From the NCBI RefSeq assembly GCF_001514285.1, contig NZ_KQ949023.1:1193139-1257138 (forward strand): a DNA stretch of 64,000 nt, in the 5' to 3' direction. The DNA is from Streptomyces sp. DSM 15324. Lineage in GTDB: Bacteria; Actinomycetota; Actinomycetes; Streptomycetales; Streptomycetaceae. The notes under the pieces were generated by a model. The model did not search any database. It had not been told where the DNA came from and saw only the letters and a program-made list of their open reading frames with translations. The stretch's first letter is position 1, and the number at the start of each line of letters is the position of its first letter. Of the stretch, positions 26,304-36,044 are shown piece after piece. Made by a program: the position numbers and the translations under genes.

Positions 26304-28811
26304 TCAGCTCTGCTGGCCCGAGGGGCGCCGGCGCAGCAGTCCCGCCAGCTGGGCCGCCCGGCCCGCCCAGGACGCCTTGAGGGCCGTCCAGCGGTCCGCG
26401 AGGTCCCAGACCGCCCGGACGGCCGAGCGGGGTGCCACGACCGCCCGCACCCGGGTGGTCCAGCCCACCCTCGCCCGCAGCGCCGCCCGCACCCGGTGGA
26501 CCTCCTGCGACAGCCCGGTCCCGGCGCGCGGGTGCGGAGCGAACAGCACCTGCTCCACGGCTCCGGCCACCCGGTGCACCGACCCGGCCGCCGACTCGTC
26601 CAGCTCCCCGATCCGCACGATCCGCGCCGCCGCCCGCCGGGGGGTCAGCGCGTCGTCCGGCTCGATGCCGTAGTCCCAGGCCGTGTCGATGAGCTCGCGC
26701 CAGACCGCCAGCACATGCGCCGAGGCGGCTTCGGCCGCCTCGTGGGACGGCTCGTCCAGCAGCACGGCGGAACCGGAGGGCTTGTCCTCCGCCGCGAGCC
26801 CCTCGGCGCCGCCCCCCGGACGTCCCTGGGCCGCCACGGCCCCGGAGTGCCGGGCGGACGCCAGCCGCACCGACCGCCGCCGCAGCCGCCACAGCATCGG
26901 CAGCAACGGCAGGGCGAGCGCCAGGGCGCCCAGCAGGATCCAGCCGACCGTCTCGTACACCGGGGTGCCCTGGTCGCCCTGGTCCGCTTCGTCCAGCGGG
27001 AGCGCCGCACCGCAGCCGTCGAGCTTCTTGTCCTGCGCCGAGCAGCTCGTGCTCGCCGAGGGCGCCGCCGACGGGGCCGCGTCCGCCGACTGCGAGGACT
27101 GCGGCACGTCGGGGGTGCCCGCGTCGGAGGAGTCCGGCACCGTGTACGACGGTGTCGTCCCGCGCGTCGGGGTCGGCTCGAAACGGGTCCAGCCCACGCC
27201 CTCGAAGTACAGCTCGGGCCAGGCGTGCGCGTCCTTCAGGCTCACCGCCACCGAACCGTCCGCCTGCGGCGAACCCGGCGCGAAGCCCACGGCGACCCGG
27301 GCCGGTATGCCCAGCGTGCGGGCCATCGCCGCCATCGCGAACGAGAAGTGGACGCAGAAACCCTGCTTGTCCCGCAGGAAGCGGGCGATCGCGTCCGGCC
27401 CGGAGCCGACCTCCACATCGGTGTCGTACGCGAAGCCGCCCGTGAGCGCGAAGTAGTCCTGGAGCGCGACCGCCTTCGCGTAGTCGCTGGTCGCGCCCGC
27501 GGTGATCTCCCGCGCCTGGCGCGACACCGCCTTCGGCAGCGACCCGGGCACCTTGGTGTACTCGTCCCGGATCGAGCTCGGCGCCTTAGGAGCCGCCTCC
27601 AGCTGCTTCGCCGTCGGCTGCACATCGAGGCTCGTCACCTCGTACGTCTTGCCGCTGGTGTCCTCGCCGTGGTCGCCGACGAGGGTCATGCCGACCGGTT
27701 CGTACCTCCAGTCGCCCTTGATCTTCACGCCGCTCGGCGGGTACGGCATCGGCAGCCAGGCCTGGGCGTAGCCGGTGGCGGCCGAGATCCGGGTGTCGAC
27801 CACCGTGCGCTTGATCTCCTGCCCCAGGCCGGTGGGCGTGGGGAGCTCGTCCGGCACGGCGACGATGTGGCGCTTGGAGGGCTTCCAGGTGGTGCCGTCG
27901 AAGTCGTCCAGGGAGACGATCCGGAGGTACATGTCCGACAGGTCTTCGGCGTTGGTGCTCAGCGTGAGGACCGTGCGGTCGTCGTTCACGTTCAGGCTGT
28001 CGCGCAGCGAGACCACCGGGTTGACCGCGGAGATCGTGCCCCCGCCGCCGCCTCCCGCGCCCGCGCCCGGCCCGGCGCCCGCCAGCAGGCCGCCCTGGAT
28101 CGCCGGCAGGGGCAGCAGCGGCACCACCAGGGCCACGCCCAGCGCGGCCATGCCGATGCGCCGCCCGGTGCGCACCGGAGCCACCGTCGCCGGTGGACCG
28201 CCCGCGGTGCGCGGGGCGCCGGCGAAGACCCGGCCCCACTGGGCGAGCCGCTCGCGGCCCTCGGCCAGCAGCAGCATCAGATAGCCGACCGCGGCGGCCA
28301 GGAACCACACCCAGGCGCTCGACCCGTTCGACAGGCCCGCGGCCACCGAGTACAGCGCGAGCAGCGGCAGACCGGCCGGCGCGGCGTTGCGGTAGGTCAC
28401 CGCGAGGGTGTCCACCGCCAGGCCGATCACCAGCACTCCGCCGACCGTCATCAGCCGGATGCCGGCGGACAGGGGGGCGGGGATCGCGTACCTCCCGACG
28501 TCCTCGGCGCCCGCTTGCAGCAGCTCCCCGAGGTGCCGGACCGCCTCCGGGCCGGGGACCACGCCGAGCAGCGCCTGCTCCCGGGCGAAGACCAGGGTGA
28601 GCAGCAGCAGCGTGACCAGCGCCTGGGCGGCCACCGTCAGCGGCCGGGCCAGCGGCACCCGGCGGGCGGCCGCGCCCACCCCGGACTGGATCGCCAGCAG
28701 CACCGCCGCCTGGAGGATCCAGGTCGCCGGGTCGACGAGGGGCAGCAGGGCGCACGACGCCATCAGTGTGGCCGCCGCCGAGCACAGTGTCAGCCGAGCC
28801 CGTCCGCTCAT
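26304..28811 (-). CDS. transglutaminase-like membrane protein (TgpA type)
   Basis: An 835-residue protein. About six N-terminal membrane segments (to about residue 220) are followed by an extracytoplasmic part with a transglutaminase core: the catalytic Cys in KQGFCVHFSFAMAAMARTLG near residue 484 and the His in DAHAWPELYFEGVGW near 529. One more membrane segment (about 625-645) and a cytosolic DUF4129-like C-terminus complete the TgpA layout. The ATG at 28811 has a GGGGAGGCGGG ribosome site and overlaps the DUF58 stop (ATGA). It is third in moxR-DUF58-TGase; the crosslinked or cleaved substrate is unknown. Confidence 0.92.
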   Translation of the reverse strand: MSGRARLTLCSAAATLMASCALLPLVDPATWILQAAVLLAIQSGVGAAARRVPLARPLTVAAQALVTLLLLTLVFAREQALLGVVPGPEAVRHLGELLQAGAEDVGRYAIPAPLSAGIRLMTVGGVLVIGLAVDTLAVTYRNAAPAGLPLLALYSVAAGLSNGSSAWVWFLAAAVGYLMLLLAEGRERLAQWGRVFAGAPRTAGGPPATVAPVRTGRRIGMAALGVALVVPLLPLPAIQGGLLAGAGPGAGAGGGGGGTISAVNPVVSLRDSLNVNDDRTVLTLSTNAEDLSDMYLRIVSLDDFDGTTWKPSKRHIVAVPDELPTPTGLGQEIKRTVVDTRISAATGYAQAWLPMPYPPSGVKIKGDWRYEPVGMTLVGDHGEDTSGKTYEVTSLDVQPTAKQLEAAPKAPSSIRDEYTKVPGSLPKAVSRQAREITAGATSDYAKAVALQDYFALTGGFAYDTDVEVGSGPDAIARFLRDKQGFCVHFSFAMAAMARTLGIPARVAVGFAPGSPQADGSVAVSLKDAHAWPELYFEGVGWTRFEPTPTRGTTPSYTVPDSSDAGTPDVPQSSQSADAAPSAAPSASTSCSAQDKKLDGCGAALPLDEADQGDQGTPVYETVGWILLGALALALPLLPMLWRLRRRSVRLASARHSGAVAAQGRPGGGAEGLAAEDKPSGSAVLLDEPSHEAAEAASAHVLAVWRELIDTAWDYGIEPDDALTPRRAAARIVRIGELDESAAGSVHRVAGAVEQVLFAPHPRAGTGLSQEVHRVRAALRARVGWTTRVRAVVAPRSAVRAVWDLADRWTALKASWAGRAAQLAGLLRRRPSGQQS

Positions 28812-30180
28812 GATCCCGCCTCCCCCGCACGTGTCCCGCCCGCCGTGACGACGCCCGCCCGCTCGCGGTCGGCCTGCCGCCACAGCTCGTTCAGCGAGGT
28901 GCCCCGCGGTACGCCGAGGACGGTCCAGCCCGCCTCGCGCAGCAGCCGCAGCCGCTCCTCCTGACCGTTCATCGGATGGGCCATGCCGTTCGGTTCACGC
29001 CCCCAGGTGTCGCCGTCCAGCAGGAAGGCGACCGCGCCCCCGCTGCGCTGGCGCATCTTCGCGGCGATGGCCGCCTGTTCCTCGTCGATGTCGCCGAAGA
29101 ACGCCACCAGCAGTCCCTCGTTGCCGCCGCGCAGCACGTCATAGGCGCGCGACAGGCTCGCGCCGTCGGAGTGGTCGATCACCGCGAGGGTGTCCATCAT
29201 CAGCCCGGCCGCGTCCGCCGACTCCCCGCCGGCCCCGGCGTACCCGTCGGCGCCCTCCCCGGGCACCGAGGTGCCGGTGTCCGTCAGCAGCCGCACCGAG
29301 AAGCCCCGCTCCAGCATGTGCACCAGGACGGACGCGGCGCCGGAGACCGCCCATTCGAAGGCCGAGTCCGGGCCGGCGCCCGCGTAGGCCAGGGCGCGGG
29401 TGTCCAGCAGCACCGTGCAGCGGGCCCGCTGGGGCTGCTCCTCGCGGCGCACCATCAGCTCGCCGTACCGGGCGGTCGAACGCCAGTGCACCCGGCGCAG
29501 GTCGTCGCCGTAGCGGTAGCCGCGCGGGATCACGTCGTCCTCGCCGGCCAGCGCCACCGCGCGCTGCCGCCCGTCGCCGTACCCCTTGGCCTCGCCGGTC
29601 AGCCGCACCGGCGGCAGCGCCTCCACGCGGGGGATCACCGTCAGCGTGTCGTACGTCGAGAAGGACCGGGTCAGTTCGCACATGCCGAACGGGTCGCTCA
29701 GCCGGAGCTGGAGCGGGCCCAGCGGATAGCGGCCGCGCAGATCGGAGCGGACCCGGTAGGACACCTCGCGCCGGCCGCCCGCCTCCACCCGGTCCAGGAC
29801 GAACCGGGGGCGCGGGCCGAGGACGTAGGGCACCTTGTCCTGGAGCATCAGCAGGCCGGTGGGCAGCCGCGAGACGTTGTCCATCCGCAGGTGGACGCGG
29901 GCCTCGTCGCCGGTCGGCACGCGCGCGGGGGCCAGCCGGCGGCTGCCGGAGACGCGGTAGCGGGTGCGGTAGACGACGGCCGCGCAGATCAGCGGCAGCG
30001 CGGCGAGCAGCAGCCCGACCCGCAGCAGGTTGGGCTGGCCGAGCACGTACGCGCAGACGGCGGCGGCTATGCCGGCCGCCAGGAAGGAGCGCCCGCGGGT
30101 GCTCAGACCCGCCAGGGCGGTCCGGGCGCCGCCCTTCTCCAGGCGGCTGCCCCGGGGCTGTCCGGTCCCCCCGGTGGTCA

Positions 30181-30181
<1 letters not shown>
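28808..30181 (-). CDS. DUF58 protein (VWA-like, MoxR partner)
   Basis: A 457-residue membrane-anchored protein. Two hydrophobic segments (about 30-73) precede a beta-rich region and the DUF58 motif GYRYGDDLRRVHWRSTARYGELMVRRE (about 220-246), followed by a VWA-like fold (LLDTRALAY). DUF58 proteins work with MoxR AAA ATPases, probably as a metal-ion-dependent adaptor. Start and stop overlap both neighbours by 1-4 nt, showing tight coupling. Confidence 0.93.
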
Positions 30182-31218
<1,037 letters not shown>

Positions 31219-31467
31219 CCGGCCCTCCTCGGCCCTTACATTTCTCCGGGCCGACGCTCTTCACCGCGAACCGGCCCACCCCGAATCACGTGCGCCACCC
31301 GTGAAATGTTCGGCGTGGCGTCACAACCGCATTCTTGCTGCCGTTACCGATTCGTGTCACTCGCGCGTGGACAACTGCCGGCGATATGTCGGTTCTCTGG
31401 CCTTTTGGGCATCGACGCGAGGGAAAATCAACAGGTAAACGACAGCGAAGAGGCCACGGTACGCGCG
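31219..31467. other. intergenic region upstream of the moxR operon
   Basis: About 249 nt between two minus-strand genes. It is AT-richer than its surroundings near 31315-31460 and presumably holds the moxR promoter and the carbonic anhydrase 3' end. I see no clear hairpin terminator, operator palindrome or coding frame. Confidence 0.4.
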
Positions 31468-32013
31468 TCAGGCGGGGTCGATCTCGCGCAGCAGGCCCGT
31501 CCGCACGTCGAACACGAAGCCGCGCACGTCGTCGGTGTGCAGCAGGAACGGCGAGGTGCGCACCCGCTGCATGGACTGCCGTACGTCCTGGTCCACGTCC
31601 CGGAACGCCTCCACCGCCCAGGCCGGACGCTGGCCGACCTCCATCTCCAGCTCGGTGCGGAAGTCCTCGGTGATCGCCTCCAGCCCGCAGCCCGTGTGGT
31701 GGATCAGCACGATGCTGCGGGTGCCCAGCTTGCGCTGGCTGATCGTGAGTGACCGGATCACGTCGTCGGTGACCACCCCGCCCGCGTTGCGGATCGTGTG
31801 GCAGTCGCCCAGCTCCAGACCGAGCGCCGCGTGCAGGTCGAGCCGGGCGTCCATGCAGGCCACGACCGCCACGTGCAGCACCGGCCGGGCGTCCATGCCG
31901 GGATCGGTGAAGGCGGCGGCGTACTGCTCGTTCGCGTCGACGAGACGGTCGGTCACCGTGCCGCCGGGTATGGCGCCTTCGGACTCGGTGGGTACGGATG
32001 CGGAAGTCGTCAT
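31468..32013 (-). CDS. beta-carbonic anhydrase
   Basis: A 181-residue zinc enzyme interconverting CO2 and bicarbonate. Zinc ligands and the catalytic dyad are visible: CMDAR (C53, D55, R57) and HHTGC (H106, C109); NAGG and the QRKLGTRSIVLI strand also fit. The length matches the short Rv1284-type class. The start is ATG 32013: TACCGT (32021-32026, minus strand) ends 7 nt upstream and no ribosome site is seen, so leaderless initiation is likely. The open frame continues upstream with low-complexity sequence. Confidence 0.92.
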   Translation of the reverse strand: MTTSASVPTESEGAIPGGTVTDRLVDANEQYAAAFTDPGMDARPVLHVAVVACMDARLDLHAALGLELGDCHTIRNAGGVVTDDVIRSLTISQRKLGTRSIVLIHHTGCGLEAITEDFRTELEMEVGQRPAWAVEAFRDVDQDVRQSMQRVRTSPFLLHTDDVRGFVFDVRTGLLREIDPA

Positions 32014-32190
32014 AACCATGACGGTACTGGTCACGGCCGTCGCGGTCCCGTCGTGAGAAGGGAAAAAGAGCGTCATCACGTCGTGCTTGTGAGGTAAGCC
32101 ACAGGAGTGAGGTCGCGCCACCCGGCCGGGTGATTTCCCCCGCCCACGCGCTTCGCCCCGGCGCCCGCCCGCGACGCGCAGGCCGGTTGA

Positions 32191-32218
32191 TTGACCGCGA
32201 GACACCGTGGACTAAAGT
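32191..32218 (+). promoter_or_regulatory. candidate promoter of the dcw cluster
   Basis: TTGACC (32191-32196) and TAAAGT (32213-32218) are 16 nt apart, close to the vegetative consensus. This would give an rsmH 5'-UTR of about 130 nt. The rest of 32014-32355 has no supportable gene. No mraZ gene is present upstream of rsmH, where many bacteria have one. Confidence 0.6.
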
Positions 32219-32355
32219 GACGCGAAGCGGGAGGCGGCGATCTCGACGGCGATCTCCCTGCTGGACTGACTTCCCCGCACGCCGCGGCAGGCCTTCCCCA
32301 GACGAGAGGGCGGGGACCCGGCGGTGCGCGTTCCCGCCGGATCTGAGAGGGCCCC

Positions 32356-33312
32356 GTGAGCCAGAGTCGACACGTCCCGGTGATGCTCCAGCGGTGCCTG
32401 GACCTGTTGGCCCCCGCCCTGCGGCGGCCCGGAGCCGTCGTCGTCGACTGCACCCTCGGCCTCGGCGGCCACAGCGAGGCCCTGCTGACGCAGTTCCCCG
32501 AGGTACGGCTCGTCGCCCTGGACCGCGACAAGGAGGCCCTGCGGCTCTCCGGCGAGCGTCTCGCCCCCTTCGGCGAGCGCGCCACTCTCGTGCACGCCGT
32601 CTACGACGAACTCCCCGACGTCCTCGACCGGCTCGGCCTCCCGCACGTCCAGGGCGTCCTGTTCGACCTCGGTGTGTCCTCCATGCAGCTCGACGAGGCC
32701 GGCCGGGGCTTCGCCTACGCCCAGGACGCCCCGCTCGACATGCGCATGGACCAGACGACCGGCATCAGCGCCGCCGAGGTCCTCAACACCTACCCGCCCG
32801 GCGAACTGGTGCGCATCCTGCGGGCGTACGGCGAGGAGAAGCAGGCCAAGCGGATCGTCTCCGCGATCGTCCGCGAACGCGAGAAGGAGCCGTTCAGCAA
32901 CAGCGCCCGGCTGGTCGAGCTGATCCGCGGCGCCCTGCCGCAGGCCGCCATGCGCACCGGCGGCAACCCGGCCAAGCGCACCTTCCAGGCCCTGCGCATC
33001 GAGGTCAACGGCGAGCTGTCGGTGCTGGAGCGGGCGATCCCGGCCGCCGTCGAGGCGATCGACGTGGGCGGACGGATCGCCGTGCTGTCGTACCACTCCC
33101 TGGAGGACCGCCTGGTCAAGCAGGTGTTCGCGGCCGGCGCCGCCACCACCGCCCCGCCCGGGCTGCCCGTCGTCCCGGAGCGCTACCAGCCCCGGCTCAA
33201 GCTGCTGACCCGCGGTGCCGAACTTCCCACCGAGGAAGAGGTCGCGGAGAACCGGCGCGCGGCACCGGCCCGGCTGCGCGGCGCCGAACGCATCAGGGAG
33301 TCCATCGAATGA
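32356..33312 (+). CDS. rsmH: 16S rRNA m4C1402 methyltransferase
   Basis: A 318-residue SAM-dependent methyltransferase (MraW) modifying the ribosomal P site. Motif I is [17 protein letters not shown] (about 25-41); [20 protein letters not shown], the family's [18 protein letters not shown] segment and the [11 protein letters not shown] and SYHSLEDR motifs follow. GTG 32356 follows GAGAGGG. It is the first gene of the dcw cluster. Its stop overlaps a 17-codon mini-ORF that runs exactly to the ftsL start. Confidence 0.97.
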   Translation: MSQSRHVPVMLQRCLDLLAPALRRPGAVVVDCTLGLGGHSEALLTQFPEVRLVALDRDKEALRLSGERLAPFGERATLVHAVYDELPDVLDRLGLPHVQGVLFDLGVSSMQLDEAGRGFAYAQDAPLDMRMDQTTGISAAEVLNTYPPGELVRILRAYGEEKQAKRIVSAIVREREKEPFSNSARLVELIRGALPQAAMRTGGNPAKRTFQALRIEVNGELSVLERAIPAAVEAIDVGGRIAVLSYHSLEDRLVKQVFAAGAATTAPPGLPVVPERYQPRLKLLTRGAELPTEEEVAENRRAAPARLRGAERIRESIE

Positions 33313-33362
33313 GGGCGCGGCGGGCGCAGGTGGGAAAACCGGACTCGGGGGAGGGCGAGTGA
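33309..33362 (+). CDS. 17-residue relay mini-ORF between rsmH and ftsL
   Basis: Encodes [17 protein letters not shown]. Its ATG overlaps the rsmH stop (ATGA, 33309-33312) and its TGA overlaps the ftsL GTG (GTGA, 33359-33362). The two overlaps would carry ribosomes without release across an otherwise 46-nt untranslated gap and so couple ftsL translation to rsmH. The ftsL start also has its own GGGGGAGGG ribosome site, so coupling may not be required. The peptide has no recognisable fold; its role may be purely in the act of translation. Confidence 0.5.
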   Translation: MRARRAQVGKPDSGEGE

Positions 33363-33895
33363 GCAGGAAACCCGAACTCAAGGGGCGGGCGGCCCGGCTG
33401 GCCCGGCTGTTCCCCGCGGGACCGCGCCAGGCGGCCCGCACCCCCTTCGTCCTCCTCGTCGTTCTCCTGCTCGGCGGCGGCCTGATCGGGCTGCTGGTGC
33501 TGAACTCCGCGCTCAGTGAGGGCTCGTTCCGGATGGGCGACCTCCAGCGGGACACGAAGAACCTCACCGACGAGGAGCAGGCGCTCCAGCGCGACATCGA
33601 CTCCTACTCCGCCCCGGACGCCCTGCGGCGCCGCGCCGGCGAACTCGGCATGGTCCCCGGCGGCGACCCCGCCTTCCTGGAGCCCGACGGCACCGTCAAG
33701 GGCGTCCCCTCGGCCGCGGCCGGGCAGTCCGCGCAGGGCGCCGCCGACGTCGTACGGCCGCCCGAGGCGATGACGCCGTCCCAGCCGGTCGCCTCGCCCC
33801 CGGCGTCCCCCTCGGCCGCCCCGCCCGGCGGCACCCCCGCGCAGAGCGCCTCGCCGGCTCCGACCGCAGCCCTTCCCACGACCCCCGGCAGGTGA
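33359..33895 (+). CDS. ftsL: cell division protein FtsL
   Basis: A 178-residue bitopic protein. A basic cytosolic N-terminus is followed by one membrane segment (about 27-47: PFVLLVVLLLGGGLIGLLVL) and an extracytoplasmic heptad region (RMGDLQRDTKNLTDEEQALQRDI, about 58-80) that would form the FtsL-DivIC coiled coil. The C-terminus is a long Pro/Ala/Ser-rich tail typical of actinobacteria. Position between rsmH and ftsI supports the call. GTG 33359 follows GGGGGAGGG; the stop overlaps the ftsI start. Confidence 0.88.
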   Translation: MSRKPELKGRAARLARLFPAGPRQAARTPFVLLVVLLLGGGLIGLLVLNSALSEGSFRMGDLQRDTKNLTDEEQALQRDIDSYSAPDALRRRAGELGMVPGGDPAFLEPDGTVKGVPSAAAGQSAQGAADVVRPPEAMTPSQPVASPPASPSAAPPGGTPAQSASPAPTAALPTTPGR

Positions 33896-35862
33896 CGGAA
33901 GTGTCCGACAGGGAACCGCCCCGCCGCCGCGTGCCCGGCCCCGCCCGGCCCTCCCGCCCCGCCTCCGCCCAGCGACGGCCCGGCCCCGGCGCCCGCCCGG
34001 CCCGCCGTCCGCCCGCCCCGCGCGCCCCGGCCCCGCGCGCCCTCCGGCTCGGCAGCCCCCGCCCCCGGCTGCGCATGGTCGGCCTCGCCCTCACCCTGGT
34101 GATGGCCGCCTTCGTGGTGCGCCTCCTCCAGGTCCAGGCCGTCGACGCCGGCACCTACGCCGCCAAGGCCGACCGGAACCGGTACGTCGGCCAGGTGCTG
34201 GCCGCCGAGCGCGGCGAGATCACCGACCGCAGCGGGGTCGCCCTCGCCAGCAGCGAGGACGCCTACGACATCACCGCCGACCCGACGATGTTCAACCGCG
34301 AGAACCTGCGCATCGACGACGGCCCCGAGCAGGCCGCGGCCCTCCTCGCCCCGATCCTCGGCCAGGAGCAGTCCGCGATCGTCGCCAAGCTCCGGCCCCG
34401 GAACACCAGGTCGCAGTACGCGCTGCTGGCCGTCCGGCAGACCCCGGAGGTCTGGAAGCAGATCAAGGACCTGCGCTCCGCGCTCGCCGCCAAGTCCCGG
34501 TCCGACGGCACCACGGTCAACGTCCTCGCGGGTCTCTTCGCGGTCCCCAGCAGCAAGCGCGTGTACCCCAACGGCGACCTCGCCGCCTCCGTGCTCGGCT
34601 GGGTCAACGCCGAGGGCAGGGGCGGCGGCGGTATCGAGCAGCAGCTGAACTCCGTCCTGGCCGGCAAGAACGGCAAGATCCGCTACGCCCAGTCCGGCGG
34701 CCTCCAGGTCCCCACCGCCGGCTCCACCGAGACCCCCGCCGTGCCCGGCTCCGACGTCGAGCTCACGATCGACCGGGACATCCAGTGGGCCGCCCAGAAC
34801 GCCATCACCGAGCAGGTCAAGGCGTCCAAGGCGGACCGCGGCTACGTCGTCGTCCAGGACACCCGCACCGGCGAGATCCTCGCCATGGCCAACTCGCCCG
34901 GCTTCGACCCCAACGACCTCACCCGGGCCGACCCGAACGCCCTCGGCAACGCGGCCCTCCAGGACGCCTACGAGCCCGGCTCCACCGCCAAGATCATGTC
35001 GATGGCGGCCGTCCTGGAGGAGAACGTCGCCACCCCGCTCACCCATGTCGTCGTACCGAACCGGCTGCACCGCGGCGACCGGCTCTTCAAGGACGACATC
35101 GACCACCCGACCTGGAACCTGACGCTCAACGGCGTGCTCGCCAAGTCCAGCAACATCGGCACGATCCTCGCCACCGGGGAACTCGGCAGGACCCAGGCCG
35201 AGGCCAACCGGGTCCTCTACTCCTACCTGCGCAAGTTCGGCCTCGGCAGCTACAGCGGACTCGGCTTCCCCGGCGAGACGAAGGGCATCCTCGCCGCGCC
35301 CGGCACCTGGTCCACCTCGCAGCAGTACACGATCCCTTTCGGACAGGGCGTCTCGCTCAACGCGCTCCAGGCCGCCTCCGTCTACTCGACCATCGCCAAC
35401 GGCGGCGTACGGATCGAGCCGACCCTGGTGCGCGGCACCCAGGGCCCCGACGGCCGCTTCACCCCCGCCGCCGCACCCGAGAAGACCCGGGTGGTCAGCG
35501 CGAAGACGGCGAAGGCCCTCGCGCAGATGCTGGAGTCGGTCGTGGACGACCAGGAGGGCACCGGCACCAGGGCGCGCATCCCCGGCTACCGCGTCGCGGG
35601 CAAGACGGGCACGGCGAACCGCGTGGATCCGGCCACCGGCAAGTACAAGGGATACACCTCCTCCTTCGCCGGCTTCGCCCCCGCCGACCAGCCCCGGGTC
35701 ACCGTCTACTGCGCCATCCAGAACGCCACCCAGGGCAGCTACTTCGGCGGCCAGATCTGCGGCCCCATCTTCAAGCAGGTCATGGAGTTCGCCCTGAAGA
35801 CCCTCCAGATCCCGCCGACCGGGGCGAAGGCGGCCAACCTGCCCGTGACCTTCTCCCCCTGA
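33892..35862 (+). CDS. ftsI: septal class B penicillin-binding protein (PBP3)
   Basis: A 656-residue transpeptidase that crosslinks septal peptidoglycan with FtsW. A long Pro/Arg-rich cytosolic tail (1-60) precedes one membrane segment (about 62-80), the PBP dimer domain and the transpeptidase domain. Active-site motifs are S364-TAK, S419-S-N and K571-TG. GTG 33892 overlaps the ftsL stop (GTGA); GTG 33901 is an alternative three codons in. In streptomycetes FtsI is needed for sporulation septation but not for hyphal growth. Confidence 0.97.
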   Translation: MTEVSDREPPRRRVPGPARPSRPASAQRRPGPGARPARRPPAPRAPAPRALRLGSPRPRLRMVGLALTLVMAAFVVRLLQVQAVDAGTYAAKADRNRYVGQVLAAERGEITDRSGVALASSEDAYDITADPTMFNRENLRIDDGPEQAAALLAPILGQEQSAIVAKLRPRNTRSQYALLAVRQTPEVWKQIKDLRSALAAKSRSDGTTVNVLAGLFAVPSSKRVYPNGDLAASVLGWVNAEGRGGGGIEQQLNSVLAGKNGKIRYAQSGGLQVPTAGSTETPAVPGSDVELTIDRDIQWAAQNAITEQVKASKADRGYVVVQDTRTGEILAMANSPGFDPNDLTRADPNALGNAALQDAYEPGSTAKIMSMAAVLEENVATPLTHVVVPNRLHRGDRLFKDDIDHPTWNLTLNGVLAKSSNIGTILATGELGRTQAEANRVLYSYLRKFGLGSYSGLGFPGETKGILAAPGTWSTSQQYTIPFGQGVSLNALQAASVYSTIANGGVRIEPTLVRGTQGPDGRFTPAAAPEKTRVVSAKTAKALAQMLESVVDDQEGTGTRARIPGYRVAGKTGTANRVDPATGKYKGYTSSFAGFAPADQPRVTVYCAIQNATQGSYFGGQICGPIFKQVMEFALKTLQIPPTGAKAANLPVTFSP

Positions 35863-36044
35863 CGTCCCGTCCATCGCTGTTCAGCGCCGAACCAGCCAGG
35901 AACCAGCCCGTGACCATGATCACTCCCGACCCCGGTAACCACGCGTCCCCCTCCGCCTCGCTTCGCCCGCAGGCGGGTGCGCCCGGTACGCTCACCGCCG
36001 TGCCACACGCTGATCAGTCCCAAACCACCCAGAAGGGCGCTTCC

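Noticed and set aside
32215..32280. Possible leader peptide upstream of rsmH (ending ISLLD then stop)
   Set aside because: The frame has no in-frame start codon after the preceding TAA, so no peptide can be supported.
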